This document shows positions 1 through 11,910 of a stretch of DNA of 64,000 nucleotides, piece by piece. The stretch's first letter is position 1. Every line of letters starts with the position of its first letter. The notes under the pieces are model-generated. The model saw nothing but the letters and a program-made list of their open reading frames with translations. It made no database searches and was not told the DNA's origin. This DNA comes from Ilex aquifolium (Eukaryota; Streptophyta; Magnoliopsida; Aquifoliales; Aquifoliaceae), in the NCBI GenBank assembly GCA_951799425.1, contig OX637398.1, forward strand, positions 20,718,270 through 20,782,269. The letters run 5' to 3'. The translations under genes and the position numbers were made by a program.

Positions 1-520
1 AGTTTCAAAAATAAATTATAACCCCAAAACTTTTCTAAAAATTCATCTTCTTCATAGAACTTTGAGGCATCTTTGATACATTTATTAGAGCGTGTGGGTC
101 TATATCTATAGCCAATGTTGGAAATTCCAATTGCTTATAACGAATTATTTTCTCTCTATTCTCTTTCTAGCATATCAGATAATTCAAAATAAGGTATATA
201 CTCTTTCATACTCCCACCAATACTTACAGATGTTTTAGTTATAAAATTGTGCCGTGAATTTAGTTTTTCATTTTTGATTGCTAAAGTAGTACTTTGTCTT
301 ACATTGTTGTGAAGTCATTAAATCTAATATCCGGAGTGTTTTATTTTAATGCTCTCTGTTGAATTGGCTACAATTTTTTTATTTTAAACAACTTAATACT
401 TTTTTTTTGTTTCATAATGCTTTCAGGGGTTTGATTGGTTCTTAGTATGGGCATTTTTGCTATTTGTATGGTTGATTTCAGAGGTGTGATTGAGGGGATA
501 TATATATATATATATATAAG
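1..520. other. AT-rich non-coding, no gene seen
   Basis: No reading frame with coding character is visible. The segment ends in a (TA)n run at 498-518, just before the ATG of the kinase-like fragment. It could be the old 5' flank of that fragment, but nothing proves this. Confidence 0.5.
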
Positions 521-664
521 ATGGCAGTGAAACCGAGTGGATTTGTTGAAGGTATACTGCCAGAGGAATGAATGAAGCTACTTTTATCATTGGCTTCGAA
601 TTGGGGTGATGGTATTTATTTGAACAAGTTGAAAGTGATCCATTTAAATAGTGTTACAAGATAG
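521..664 (+). pseudogene. Choline/ethanolamine kinase-like N-terminal fragment (decayed)
   Basis: A frame from the ATG at 521 reads MAVKPSGFVEG, is broken by TGA at 569-571, continues as MKLLLSLASNWGD and then LNKLKVIHL, and stops at TAG 662-664. The order (short acidic N-terminus, LPEE, a 'LLSLASxWGD' helix, then 'LKVI.L') resembles what I remember of the N-terminus of plant choline/ethanolamine kinases, cytosolic enzymes that phosphorylate choline for phosphatidylcholine synthesis. The conserved stretch expected next is not recognisable and no kinase catalytic motif follows, so this is at best a first-exon relic. The identification comes from recall, not a database search, and the fragment could belong to another family. 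Confidence 0.42.
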
Positions 665-3323
665 GAGATGTTCTATACACATAGGTTGATATTGTAAACT
701 GGATCATATTTTTAAAGAGAATTTTGTCAAAAAATTTTTAAATACATTGCAAAGTTAAGAAACAAACTACATGTTTTCATGTGATATTTTTGTTGAAATT
801 TTTTGTTACATTGCATAATAATATATTCGTGATTTTTTTCTAACAGCGGCTTCATGCTTTCGCATGTATAGTAATATTATTTATGGTAGTACTGGTACTG
901 AGCTGGTGGTTGAATGTTGAAATAGTGGATCATAATATAATGAAATATACATTTCTCAATATCCTCAGTGCTTTTTTATTTAGTACTAGTCGGTGCAAAC
1001 GTTCCAAATATGAAATGTTATATCTTGAAGATGTCAACCACTTCCCCAAAATACAAAACCATAATAATCATTGGTGATTAGACAATTCACCAATGAAAAC
1101 CCCTTAAAAATTCAAGTTAAATTAATTTTAATAGAATTTTCAATGTGAATACAATGTTCTCCATTCATCTTTGTAACTCATGTTTTTGTAGTTTATCATC
1201 TTTTTTGTTTGCATGGCTTTGAGTTATTTGCAACATAAACTAAAGTAGCAAAAAAAGAAATAACAGGACCAACATGAATCAAGCATATAATTTGTGATGA
1301 TCAATTTTTGTATATAAAGAATAAATATCTTTAAAGCACGTTGCCAGAAAATATTTTGCATCCTAAAATTTAGCAATTAGTGATAGGCGAAGCTATAAAC
1401 ATTCCTCATTTAAAGTAGAGAAAAAAAATTATGAATCTAAACCTATAGAAAGAACAAATGTTTCTTAGCATATACAAATAATGTCAACACATAACTTTAT
1501 TGATGATTAACCCCTTGTTTAGTGACCCTAAGCATGTAAATGCTCCAACTCCATTTTGACTGCCTTCCCACTGTCAACAATAAAATCTAAAAAGTAGGTT
1601 TTTAAAGATCATAATTTTTACTCCCAAAAACTTCTTCTAACATATAGGTACACCATAATATTTAAATTATGATCAATTGGAGCCTCAATATAGATGGAGA
1701 ATAAATCTCATGTACATTTCATAATTTTAATAATCCATTTGGTCAATTACTGTAATTTGCTATAAGGTTTATGAGATATTGCTAGTTTTATGTAATTGGT
1801 TGTGTCATACAATTTCTTTCCTTCACACCTTCAGAAAAAAAATATTACTAATACACGACGGTCAGTGTGCTTTCCAACAGTAAGGCATAATGTGTAAGTG
1901 GGAAGAAGTATATTAGTGGAAAAGCCTCATACAAAAAATTAAAGAAAGATCATCACATCTATACTGCCAATTTTTTTAACAAGAAAGCGCGATTGTCCCA
2001 AAAAAAAAAATTGCTGTTAGGGGAAAAAAAATAGTCAATAGGCTCAATTAATCTCTAGGTGAGAAATTACTCTATTGCGGCAAAAATAACTCTCGATCCT
2101 CAATGATCAACATCACTCTTACATTCCATCCATGATAATATGTTCTAGTAAAGCAACTAAAGCCTTCAGATTAAAGATTTGACAAATATCACACATGCCT
2201 AGAGTTCAATGGGAAAACCCAATGTGTTCCTAATAAACAACATATGAGTTTAACAGCTCATTGAATTGTGAAAAAAAAAATTACAGGACCGTCATATTAT
2301 TTAGAAGCAGTGCCTATTAAAAAAAAAAAGGTTTTTCTAAACCTCACTAAAATACACTTCTAGCAAGATCGTGACGAAATATTATACTTACTTGTACAAT
2401 CACATCGCTACTTTTTTCCAAGTTATTTTTGTTCCAAGTAAGTGTCAAAATCATGCTAGGATCACTTATAACAACCACAAAATGATCAAATAGATAGATG
2501 CAATAAAAGGTTGAGAGGATCGTTCAAGCACATGTTTTCCCAATATAAAGGGGGCGGGTGTATGGAGACTCTAAAAATTCTATGGAATGAAGAGTATATG
2601 GGAACATGGAACAGTTCATCTTCAATTCATAACTGATACATAGATTCATTAAATATTTAATGCTAGATATACATCGTTACGCACAGTTACAATATTGCAT
2701 AATTGCAGTTCAAGTATCTGAAAAATTAGATTTACTTAATAACAGCAATCAAAAATAGAAATGGAATTTAGTTGGACTAATAATGATAAAATGGACTTTG
2801 TAGCTAGGAAATCAAAAATATTTCAAGGTATAGAACATGAAAGGACTAACATTATGAATAACTAACATTTTTTAATGGTATGAATATAAATATAAATTTA
2901 AATTTATTAAAAATGAATGAGTGGTAAGAAGAAAAAGAAAGATATATAAAAGCTCACTTATTAAATAAATACAGCATTTATGTTATACTTATTTAGATAC
3001 ATTGTATTTTGGATATTCAATAAATGTTAGAGGATAAAAGAGTGAAACAAAAGTTTTTTCATTATGTGTACATTTAGAAGTAGTATAGATATGTATTTTA
3101 ATTGACAACCATTTTTTTTTATTAATCTGTGCCTGAAATTACTAGTCCTATTATAAGAGGTGATAGCAAACATTATTAACCTTTTTATCTTACATTAATG
3201 AATCTTTAATAGTTAGTCTTATCATTACCCTACCTTCAAGTTATCTATGCTTCAAAAGATTCAAGAAATGGCTTCAGAGCAGGATTGCATAATTAGGGTA
3301 AGCTCTTTTTCTTTTTTCTTTTA
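665..3323. other. AT-rich non-coding, no gene seen
   Basis: Both strands carry dense stops. The 64-codon frame at 883-1077 has skewed, AT-driven composition and no recognisable domain. A short exon-like stretch around 3250-3297, reading MLQKIQEMASEQ and followed by a GTAAGC donor-like hexamer, is too short to call. Confidence 0.45.
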
Positions 3324-3352
3324 CTAGTTAGTGCACACGTACGTTGTACGTG
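3324..3352 (-). mobile_element. Possible Helitron 3' terminus (minus orientation)
   Basis: On the minus strand a perfect 7-bp-stem hairpin with a GTT/AAC loop (3336-3352) is followed 8 nt later by CTAG (3327-3324) and then T. That is the layout of a Helitron 3' end inserted at an A^T site. No matching 5' TC end was found, so only the terminus is called. Confidence 0.33.
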
Positions 3353-4033
3353 GACCAACATACTTAATCATGTGAATAGTAGAATATGTCTATTAAAGTC
3401 ATGGATCACTTTTTCCGAAATCCATGTCCTCAATAAACCATGACATTTGATCGATCAAAATTTGTTTCCTGTAATAATATCTCAAAATTAACTGACTAAA
3501 GTAACTACATTATTCAAAGCAAATCAATATCAAGATTTTTCAACTCTCTATGACCATTATTGTTGTCCACACCATTTTTTTTATTTTTTTTATTTTGATG
3601 CCATCTATCTAACCTCTCTTTAGGAAATAATAGAAGATATTGTAAAGGATCGTAACACCTAAAGTAATGTTTACCTCTATGTTTTACGGCCAAAGTATAC
3701 ATGTACTACAATATCTCTCTATATAAAAGCACATTAGGTTTATTCTTTTCAATCCATATAGATGCAACTTGGTTTGCCGAAGGGGAGTTATAAACTCGTT
3801 GATCTAGTCTAATATATACTTTGTAATATGAATTTTGAAATTATTCGAAGATGGAAAATCTTTCAATATTCTTAATAATTGAACATAATGATTTCTTTCA
3901 AGAACGTTCATCAATTTATTCACTATTGCCTCATTCAAATCTATATTTTTTATTACTCTCATTCTATTTTGGACTTCTTTTGTAGTATGGTACAAGTATA
4001 ACTGAAAGTAACATAGAATATATTGTTTCAAAT

Positions 4034-4420
4034 TATACTCTTTGTGTCAATTTGATTCTCACTCTTTTAAATGTGTCAATTTGGTCCTTTAACTTTTCAA
4101 TTTGTGTCACTTTGGTCCAATCAAAAACAATTGAAATTTACTAACAGAGATCATCACATGCATCTCACGTAATCACACTTGAGTTGCATTCTTTGGAAAT
4201 TTTAGGGACTAAAGTGACACAAATTATAAACCTGAAGGACCATAATGATACAAGTTACAAATTTAAGGGACCAAAGTGACCTCTCAAGTGTGGTCACGTG
4301 AAAATCTCTATTAGTCAATTCAAACCGCCATTTTCGACTGGACTAAAATGACACAAATTAAGAAGTTGGCGGATCCACAATTCAAAGATTGGGGGACCAA
4401 ACTAACATAAAGGGCATACT
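4034..4420. mobile_element. Fold-back (MITE-like) repeat
   Basis: The left half carries units such as TTTGTGTCAATTTGAT and CAATTTGTGTCACTTTGGTCC. The right half carries their reverse complements (GGACCAAAGTGAC, GACACAAATTAAGAAG, GGGACCAAACTAACATAAAGGG), so the two halves fold on each other almost end to end around position 4220. No open reading frame lies inside. This fits a non-autonomous fold-back or MITE-type element. No clear target duplication was found and the superfamily is unassigned. Confidence 0.6.
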
Positions 4421-7400
4421 TGAGGGACTATCAATATATACTTTGCCTATGATGAAAAGCTTAAATAAATTTTTTACTACGCTAATGTATCACTGTTGTT
4501 ATATTAGTTCATTTTTTACATGATGTATGATAACATGTTATAAAAGATAATATTATTAAGACTTATACCACATTTAAGTAGTATTGTTTCCCTATTATTC
4601 AAAATATTACAAGATAAGGTAATTGTTGTCTTCGTTTAACTGATTAACTGCATGAAAGTGTTTTGACATCTATAATCTTATTTGATTCAAGTTTGTTCAA
4701 TGTTTCGGCATTTTATAATCTTACAAGATCAAACCTTAACTTCTATTATTCAAGTCACTCTAAACAAAAGAATTTCCGATAACCACAATCAAACATACTT
4801 TTTTTTTAGTTTCTTCCCCAATTACATTACACAATAACTCACAAAAGATTAAAAATTGACCAATTGTAAAAGAATAAAGCCAAAGGTTTTTGTTAATTTC
4901 TGTGTTCTTTTTGTTATGTCAAGCATTTTCTGTCAAGTTCTTGCAATAAATCATTAATTGGGCTGCATTAATTGGACTGATTAAAATTGTGTTGATTGGA
5001 AAATGAAAAATTTGAAAAGTATAGGGACTATAAGTGAAAATTGATGCAAAATTCAAAAGAGAAAGTCTAATAATCATTTTTTCTTACTGTCAAGAGCTCA
5101 TGCTATTTTCAGACATAGTCTTAAAAGCTTAAAACACATCACTTTTTTGCCCAAGTAGATGTAAACTTCAGTAAGATTAGAGTTGATTCTATAATGTATT
5201 TCAAGAGAGTGCTGCTAGAGTACCTCAGGCTGGAGGATATTAGTCACTAAAATAAACTTTAAGTGAATGAGAAAAAATAACTTATAATTAGAGCCTAGAA
5301 ATGAAATTTTTAATAACAAAAATTATTCTAACTACACACCTTTTAAATTCATGATTATATAAAACAATCTTGAATGGAACATGATTACCCATAAACTATA
5401 ACAAAACTAAAAATAAAGATAAATAAGATGCTTCGAAAACTTACAGAAAAGTGAGACACTGCACAATACAATTGCTGATTAAGTGACATATCAAAAACAT
5501 TCAAATATAACTAATTTAAGGCAAGAAGGCAACAATATTGATAAACTATATTCAATTAATGGGCTCGTGCTGCTTTATCTATTTAAGCATGTTTACAACA
5601 ATCAATGGGTAACACACAGGCTTCAAAACCATAGCATAGCATTGTCGCGTTATAAAAAATCCTCTTTAGACTGATATGTCCACATTCTCATGTACAAGAA
5701 AACTTGGCACATAGTAGATATTACTTTCTACAGTTGAATGTGAAAATTGACATGAATTGGAGATAATCGACTTGAAACTTGATTTCTTCAACAAAGGTTC
5801 CCTACCACCAATTAAGAGAAAATAAAAACCGTTGCATATCTAAGAAAGCAAAATAACACAACCAGCCATATCAATCTAATTAACTTGACAATGGTGATAC
5901 TTTTCACGATGTTGGAAGGGGAAAAAAATGCTCAAATAAGGCAATAAACAATGTCTCTAAAAGTAGATGGATCAAAAAAATGTAAATTACAATGTGGTGA
6001 GAACATAGTTGAATCAATACAGAGATCAATTAATGGTGATGCTAATGATCTAATCGAGGGGCATTATGAATGCATTACACCTTTTAGATGCATATCATCA
6101 TCCAAAAGTATGTTTTTTTTGGTCGGGGAGTTCTTCTATATCATATCAAATTCCAAATATCTTGATAAACAGTTTACTAAAGTATTTGTTCTTTCTTTCT
6201 CCTCTACAGGAAACTTCAGGTGGATATCTAACCACCCAATGAAGATTGCCTACATCTCCCAACATAATTTATCCCATTTTTTAGGAAGCCCAACACCGAC
6301 ATACCGCTTTATCAACTTTATTCATAGAAGCTGTATAAACATCATGGAATTGAATAGCCATAGCTTTATGATTACTTAATAACATAGCTTTGGCAAAAAT
6401 TTTAAACTATAAGGCTTTTGCACAAACTCCTTTGTGCTAAAGTCCCAACCATCCAAAACAATTTCAAAACTTCCTGGGTATATATATAAAGTATTTATTA
6501 AACATATCACTGGACTATGATCTTGTGACCAGCATTGTATCAAAAGATATTAGATCAAAACTAGGTGCTGAAGATTTGATGGGTTTTCGGTAAGGAGAAA
6601 CCGTATTGAAAATATTACTTACGGTCAAATTTGAACTTGTTGCTAAACAAAACTCAGTACCTGCTGGTGTAGCACACTTTGTCTTTAGAATACGAATAGA
6701 GACGGCGTGTTTGCACACGAGATTTTTCATCAAAGATCACTTATGTCGTTGTAGGTTATGATATTAAAATAAAAATCTAAGACATATTTTGCACAAAATA
6801 CTTACAAGAAAATTAATGGAAGAACAATATTATACCAAGAATACACCGTTGGTTCCAAAATAGAAAGACACACAAAGTGTTTGCTTCCAAGAGAGAGAGA
6901 AGTGTAATGAAAGGCCTAGAGTTGTTCCCATTCCAATTGGGAGTCTGAAATTGCTAAGATTACAATTAATTACTGCTATAGGCATTGAACTTCAAAAAGT
7001 AACTCCCAGAATGTGTAGAGCCATAAAGAATAAGAAAGAGAAACGGTAAGATGCAATAGAGAGAGATTTCAATGGGCCAAAAAACTTTTCTAAAAGCTTC
7101 AATAGTCTGCATAACCTTCACCATTAAAAATAATATTAATAATTTTATAATAGCTTAGAAAAGATAGTGTTGACATTAATTGTTTTATCAAAGTTATTAT
7201 AGTTATGTACACTGAATATTTATTTTTTGAAGTACATACAGATATATAGATATAGATATAGATATTCATATAGATTATTTATGTGGAAAGGAAAGTATAT
7301 GGAGGGTTATTTGGATATTTAATTGGTATTAGGTAATTAAATACATAATGATATAGTTGTCTTTAATCATTTTTATAGGGGTATTATTGTCAAACAAAAA

Positions 7401-7431
7401 AATTCACTTTTGTTGATATTTTATAGTAGTA
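4421..7431. other. No confident gene
   Basis: The longest frame (5951-6379 plus, 142 codons) has no recognisable domain, and the minus strand across 6000-6480 also reads open in short pieces. Both look like chance or very old decay. The remainder is AT-rich with homopolymer A and T runs. Confidence 0.4.
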
Positions 7432-8058
7432 CTAGTTGTTGTCTGTGCCTGAAGGCACATAATAATAAAAAATGGTAAACAATAAACATATTTGTATTCA
7501 TATTCAAAATCAAATCACAAACATAGAGAAGAGATAAAGGAATTTAAGCATCGGTTTGTAGTGGAGGTGAGAGGCGGTGGGCGGCAGTGGTAGTGGTAGG
7601 AGACGGTGATGGTTGTGGTGGGTGACAATGACTGTGGCGGCGGTGGCGGCGGCGGCGGCGACGGCGACAACGACGATGGCTGCGATGGTGGCGGTGGCGG
7701 CGATGGCAGTAATGGTGACGGTGGCGGCGACGGTGGCAGTGGAGGCGGGGGTGGTGGTAGCGTTGGTGGAAGTGGTTGTGGAGGCGATGATGGTGGCGAT
7801 GGTGGAGGCGGTGGTGGAGGTGATGATGGTGACGGTGGTGGAGGCAGTAGTGGTGGTGGTGGCGGTGGGGGCAGTGGTGGTGGCGATGATGGTGGTCTAT
7901 TTTTCCTATTAAATTTAGGGTGTTAATATTAGTCATTAGATTAATTTTAAAGTAAAATTTAAAGTGATCTCAACCGCGAATAGTAAAAGTCATTTTGTTT
8001 ATTTTTGAGATTTGAATTGTAAACTATTTTATTATATAAATATATATATAGATATAGA
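7432..8058 (-). mobile_element. Helitron-like non-autonomous element
   Basis: On the minus strand the element starts A^TC at 8058 with an AT-rich 5' end. It ends with the perfect hairpin GTGCCTTCAGGCAC (7458-7445), nine spacer bases, then CTAG (7435-7432) followed by T. The A^TC start and the hairpin plus CTAG^T end are the diagnostic Helitron termini. No Rep/helicase gene fits in 627 bp, so it would need to be mobilised in trans. About half of it is the GGN microsatellite at 7573-7905. Both termini were read by eye, without a family alignment. Confidence 0.55.
7573..7905. repeat. Degenerate GGN/GGY trinucleotide repeat
   Basis: About 330 bp of imperfect GGT/GGC/GAT triplets. All frames are open because the repeat lacks stops; they encode poly-Gly, poly-Val/Ala or, on the minus strand, poly-His/Arg. 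I read it as simple-sequence DNA rather than a gene. The G-rich plus strand could form G-quadruplexes. Confidence 0.85.
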
Positions 8059-8349
8059 TTATTCTCAGATCACATTTGATTATACACCCATCATGAAGGA
8101 TGAGGCTATATTTGGTTACTTACTCTAAGCCCTGCACATAAATGGCCCTATTGATACCATCAATTTTCACTTTAATGACTTTAAGGAATGCTTTAGGTAT
8201 TAATAAAGGAAAAACAGAGGAAAGCTGAAGAATAGGAAAATGATACTATGTTGCAGGTCATCTGGCCCCCAACATTCCTATTTTCACTTTTACACAAAAA
8301 TTTGAATGCGCATCTTCATGAGCTGAAACTTTTAACGAATTAACTTGAA

Positions 8350-8352
<3 letters not shown>

Positions 8353-8400
<48 letters not shown>
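8353..8400. repeat. (GA)24 microsatellite
   Basis: An uninterrupted GA dinucleotide tract of 48 bp. Confidence 0.95.
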
Positions 8401-8403
<3 letters not shown>

Positions 8404-8801
8404 AATTTGTTCTTCCCCCTTTTACCTTCAGCTTTCTTTTTGCTAATTTCTGCCAGCAACTAAAGCAAAATGCTTCAGTTTGTTCTCTTTCTCTGTACCC
8501 AACTTTAGGGGAATCTAACGGGTCCAATATTACTTTAGTTTGTAATATTGTTTTTGACTGCTAAATATCACTACCAAGAAGTCATTTATACAAAGCTCGG
8601 TCAAAAGGCTGTTTATGACTGTTCAACTAAGTTCAATCCTTCACAATTAAGGAGTTCAAAGATTTCACTTGAAATTTACAATTTAGCAAACTTATGTATG
8701 TTAGTAAAGTAAACAATCTGAACATGAAAACCTTCTCAAGAGAGATAGGTAGCAAGGTGAGCACCCAAGTTAGGCTTGTGATCCTATGCCCTTCTCCACA
8801 C

Positions 8802-8802
<1 letters not shown>

Positions 8803-8835
<33 letters not shown>
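8803..8835. repeat. Poly(C) tract, 33 bp
   Basis: A pure run of 33 cytosines after CACA. It could form an i-motif or a G-quadruplex on the opposite strand, and its length is prone to replication or assembly error. Confidence 0.9.
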
Positions 8836-8837
<2 letters not shown>

Positions 8838-9250
8838 TCTTTCCATCCTTGGTTAAACACTCAATTATATTGTGGAGATCATTGGTTTGAATTCCCCACT
8901 CCTTTATCGACATTATCTAAAAAAAATTTCTTGCATTAAATAATTCTACACCTCTATGCAATTTGAGTAATCAATTGCCTCCACTAGATGTACCATTTAA
9001 AATCCTCAATATTAGAGATTATATGTCAGCTATCAAATTGTTAAAAAAAGACATTACACTTAAACTTAGCCAAAATATTGAAAAAGACATTATGTTAATA
9101 TTTCACCTCCAATGTTGTAATCGAACCTAAAACCCCCCCATGAAAGACTTTCCTGTAGGTGGTTACATTTAGTTTTAGAGCCAAAGTCTTATGGAAATTG
9201 CATGTATTTACTTACCACGAATGCATATTTCTATTTTATCCCATTAATTA

Positions 9251-9851
9251 TGATGAGCCCAAAATTAATTGGGTCAGACTCAATAAATCAAGTAGGCCCA
9301 AGTCAGCTAAAAGGCGACCCAGACCCACATTGTCAGTCCGACCCAGTTCAGGATTCAAAAAGCCCGGAGAGATACGAGGACGTGGGAGAGAGAATATCGG
9401 GATAGGCATTTATGGAGATCAAATCCTACTTTAATTGTACTTACCAAAAGGGTAGAACTCTCTCCCTCACGTCACCGCATCACCGCTTCACCATATCTAT
9501 ATAATGTAAGCCCTCTCCTTATAGAGGGCATGACCTTTTTGAGACCACCCATCACTTTTTTTAGGTCTCTACACCTTGAGATCCCTACACACACTATATC
9601 TCCCTACGCACATTGTTCTCTCCTACTAAAGCATTGTAATTCTCCCGATTACTTTATTCATCAATAAAGATCTTTGGCCACCGCTGCCGTTCCCAAGAGT
9701 GGAATAGGTCACCCGGACCGAACCACTATAAATCTACGTGTTTACTCCATATTTACTGTTTTGCCATTGATTGCCTATTTACTGCTTATTAATTGCATTC
9801 ACTCATATACTTGACTGTTGATTTTGCACAATACCAATTTGTGCATCATCA
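9251..9851 (+). mobile_element. Solo LTR with target-site duplication
   Basis: The 601-bp unit begins TGATGAG and ends CATCATCA, giving inverted TGATG/CATCA termini. It is flanked on both sides by AATTA (9246-9250 and 9852-9856), a perfect 5-bp target duplication. Inside are a TATA-like TATATAA (9498-9504) and an AATAAA signal (9663-9668) in the same orientation, as expected for U3-R-U5. No internal retroelement sequence is attached, so this is probably the product of recombination between two LTRs. The parent superfamily cannot be set from the LTR alone. Confidence 0.75.
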
Positions 9852-9856
9852 AATTA

Positions 9857-10312
9857 TGTGCAAGTGCAAATGTACCCAACCTTAATAAGCTAATAGTTAT
9901 ATATGGATAGGGTCCAACTACGGTTCCCTATTGGTTTTTTTTTTTGTTTTATCTAATGTGACATATATAAATTTTTTTATTATTTTCATAATCAACTACT
10001 ACAAGTAAATCAATCCAATATTTTCAACAATAATTATTTTCAATATGGTGACAAAAATCAATTTTTTAATACCATAGTCTTATTTCTCATATATCGTAGT
10101 TTGTAGATTTCTCATAACAATCCATTCTATTTCAAACAATACCCAAAGATTATTCTACAGCTCTATTAATTCCACCAACACTACTCACAACATAATACAA
10201 AGATTTCCAAAGTACCCTGATCAAACGATTTCGGAGGAGGAAAAAAAAGGATAATAAAAATTTAGAGAGAGAGAGAGAGAATAGATTTGAGCAGAAGTAG
10301 TTTTTTCATAAC
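9857..10312. other. HIPP downstream flank
   Basis: AT-rich with no gene visible. The part nearest 10312 presumably holds the HIPP 3' UTR on the minus strand, including a short GA tract at 10265-10280. Confidence 0.5.
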
Positions 10313-11509
10313 CTACATAACAGAGCAGGCATTGGGGTTGTCATCACTGAACATTGTGATGTAGGGGTCCTCATATCTGGTCACAATACCACCTGTAGGG
10401 TTCTCTACCTTTCTGACAAAGCCAGGAGGTGCCTTCTTGTCATAAACTTGAGCAGCATAAGGCTGAGCCACCAAGTTATAAGGGACATAGGGCCAAATCT
10501 CAGCCTTTTTTCCAGTTGATTTGGCTTTCTTCAACACTTTGCTTGCCTCCATATACCCTGTTACAGTTACCTTCTGCTGTTTCCTGTTTATCTCCACATT
10601 TTTAACTCCTGCACAGCCACTCAATTTTTTAGCACAAATTGTTCATAACACACCAATTAAACCGAATCAATTATTGTTCTATTGTTTTTTTATTTGTTTA
10701 ACCATATCATAATTTCAAACTTATTTACTAAATTACCATTACCATGAAAGTCATTTCTTGTAGACACGCGTTCAATGTAAAAAAGCTTGAAAGTGAGTTT
10801 CCGGGACACAACATTAGTGTAAAAATGTGAGTCCGATACACGATTTCAAAAAACAACGATAATTTAACAAATATATTTGAAACTATAGTATTTTGATAAA
10901 AAAAATTTATAAATAAAGGGTACAAAAGTGACACAATTGTAAATAAACTCGTATTGGCAGCCCTATGACAAAATTTAGAAAGGAAAAACCATTAATTCGG
11001 ACGTTTTATATTTGACTCTCGGTGTATCTAGAGTTTAACTTATATTATCATTAACGAATAATTGTAGGTATTGAAGATAAACTCTCCAACCAATGAGTTT
11101 TTGGTCCAATGGTACTCCTTGTCTTGTGAAGGTTTTGTCTTTTTAAGATCGAGATCAAGGGTTCAAGCCTCTTTTCCCCCCTCCGCCTCCCCCTCCCCTA
11201 AAAAAAAAAAATTAAGATTAACTCTTCAGACGTCAATCTAATATGGTCCTATACAAAGAAGTTCTTCATTGTCCCCCCCCCCCCCCCCCAAAAAAAAAAA
11301 AAAACACAACGAATAACATCAAAAGAAATAGTTGACAGAAAAATGTGTATACCACTTAATGAAGACAAAGTTTTCTTGACTTTAAGCTCACACCCATCAC
11401 AGTCCATCCTGACTTTGAGGTTCACAGTCTGGAACTGCTTCTTCTTCTTGTGTTTATGAGCACTGCTTATCAAATCTGAGATGTATTCCAAAGTTGCTCC
11501 AATTCCCAT
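10313..11509 (-). CDS. Heavy-metal-associated isoprenylated plant protein (HIPP), two exons
   Basis: Exon 1 is 11509-11353 and exon 2 is 10608-10313. The 744-nt intron has a GT donor (11352-11351) and an AG acceptor (10610-10609) and splits a glycine codon; the joined protein is 150 residues, normal for this family. Residues about 27-93 form an HMA (heavy-metal-associated) domain with the metal-binding MDCDGC motif (Cys37, Cys40), preceded by a Lys-rich stretch at 19-24. The highly conserved block KKAEIWPYVPYN follows, and the C-terminus is CSVM, a CaaX box predicting farnesylation of Cys147 and membrane anchoring. The sequence looks closest to the HIPP20-24 subgroup, by recall. HIPPs bind metals such as Cd, Cu or Zn and act in metal handling and stress responses; its specific metal is unknown. 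The intron carries a SINE. There are no stops or frameshifts, so the gene appears functional. Confidence 0.93.
11089..11213 (+). mobile_element. tRNA-derived SINE in HIPP intron
   Basis: A pol III-like A-box region (TGGTCCAATGGTAC) and B box (GGTTCAAGCC) are followed by a pyrimidine-rich stretch and an A11 tail. Flanking 15-mers AAGATAAACTCTCCA (11074-11088) and AAGATTAACTCTTCA (11214-11228) differ at two positions and look like an aged target duplication. The same family recurs inverted at 58511-58616. It lies antisense to HIPP, entirely within the intron. Confidence 0.7.
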
Positions 11510-11910
11510 TCTGAGTTTCTTAGTACCTCTTTAAGTAAATGGGTGCAAAAAAAAAACTTCAGAACATAAAGACAAAGGCTTCAATGTAGATATCAAGGAT
11601 TTGAAGAAAGGAAACCAAAATAGAAGCTTTTTGAGGGAAAAAAGTTTTGGGGGAGAAATGATAATAAATTGAAGGTGAGTGACAGACAAAAACTAATTAG
11701 TATGCAGAAATATCTGTTAGTGAACTCATTACAGTAAATTTTTCAAATGATCACTCCGATAATTTGAAGAAACTTCCCTCCAAGAAATGGATTCCTTTCA
11801 TACCTTCCAACGAAGAAAGGGAAAGAGGAAAGGCTTCAAAAGCTGCTCTACCAAATTTTCTTTTACTTCCTCTGAGTCCTTTCTTTCCATAGATGATAGA
11901 TCACCTACTT

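Larger units (their letters stand above)
8059..9250. other. Non-coding spacer with microsatellites
   Basis: Apart from a (GA)n and a poly(C) tract, nothing gene-like is visible. A GGTTTGAATTCC box near 8888 resembles a pol III B box, but no clean SINE could be delimited. Confidence 0.5.

Noticed and set aside
5951..6379. 142-codon plus-strand frame
   Set aside because: No recognisable domain and AT-driven composition. The opposite strand is just as open in pieces, so neither can be supported.
7606..7926. Glycine-rich protein gene on the plus strand, or His-rich protein on the minus strand
   Set aside because: All frames are open only because a GGN simple repeat lacks stop codons; there is no signal peptide, conserved flank or splice site.
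8742..8935. Third SINE copy with a B-box-like GGTTTGAATTCC
   Set aside because: No convincing A box, and no target duplication or common 5' end with the two supported SINEs.
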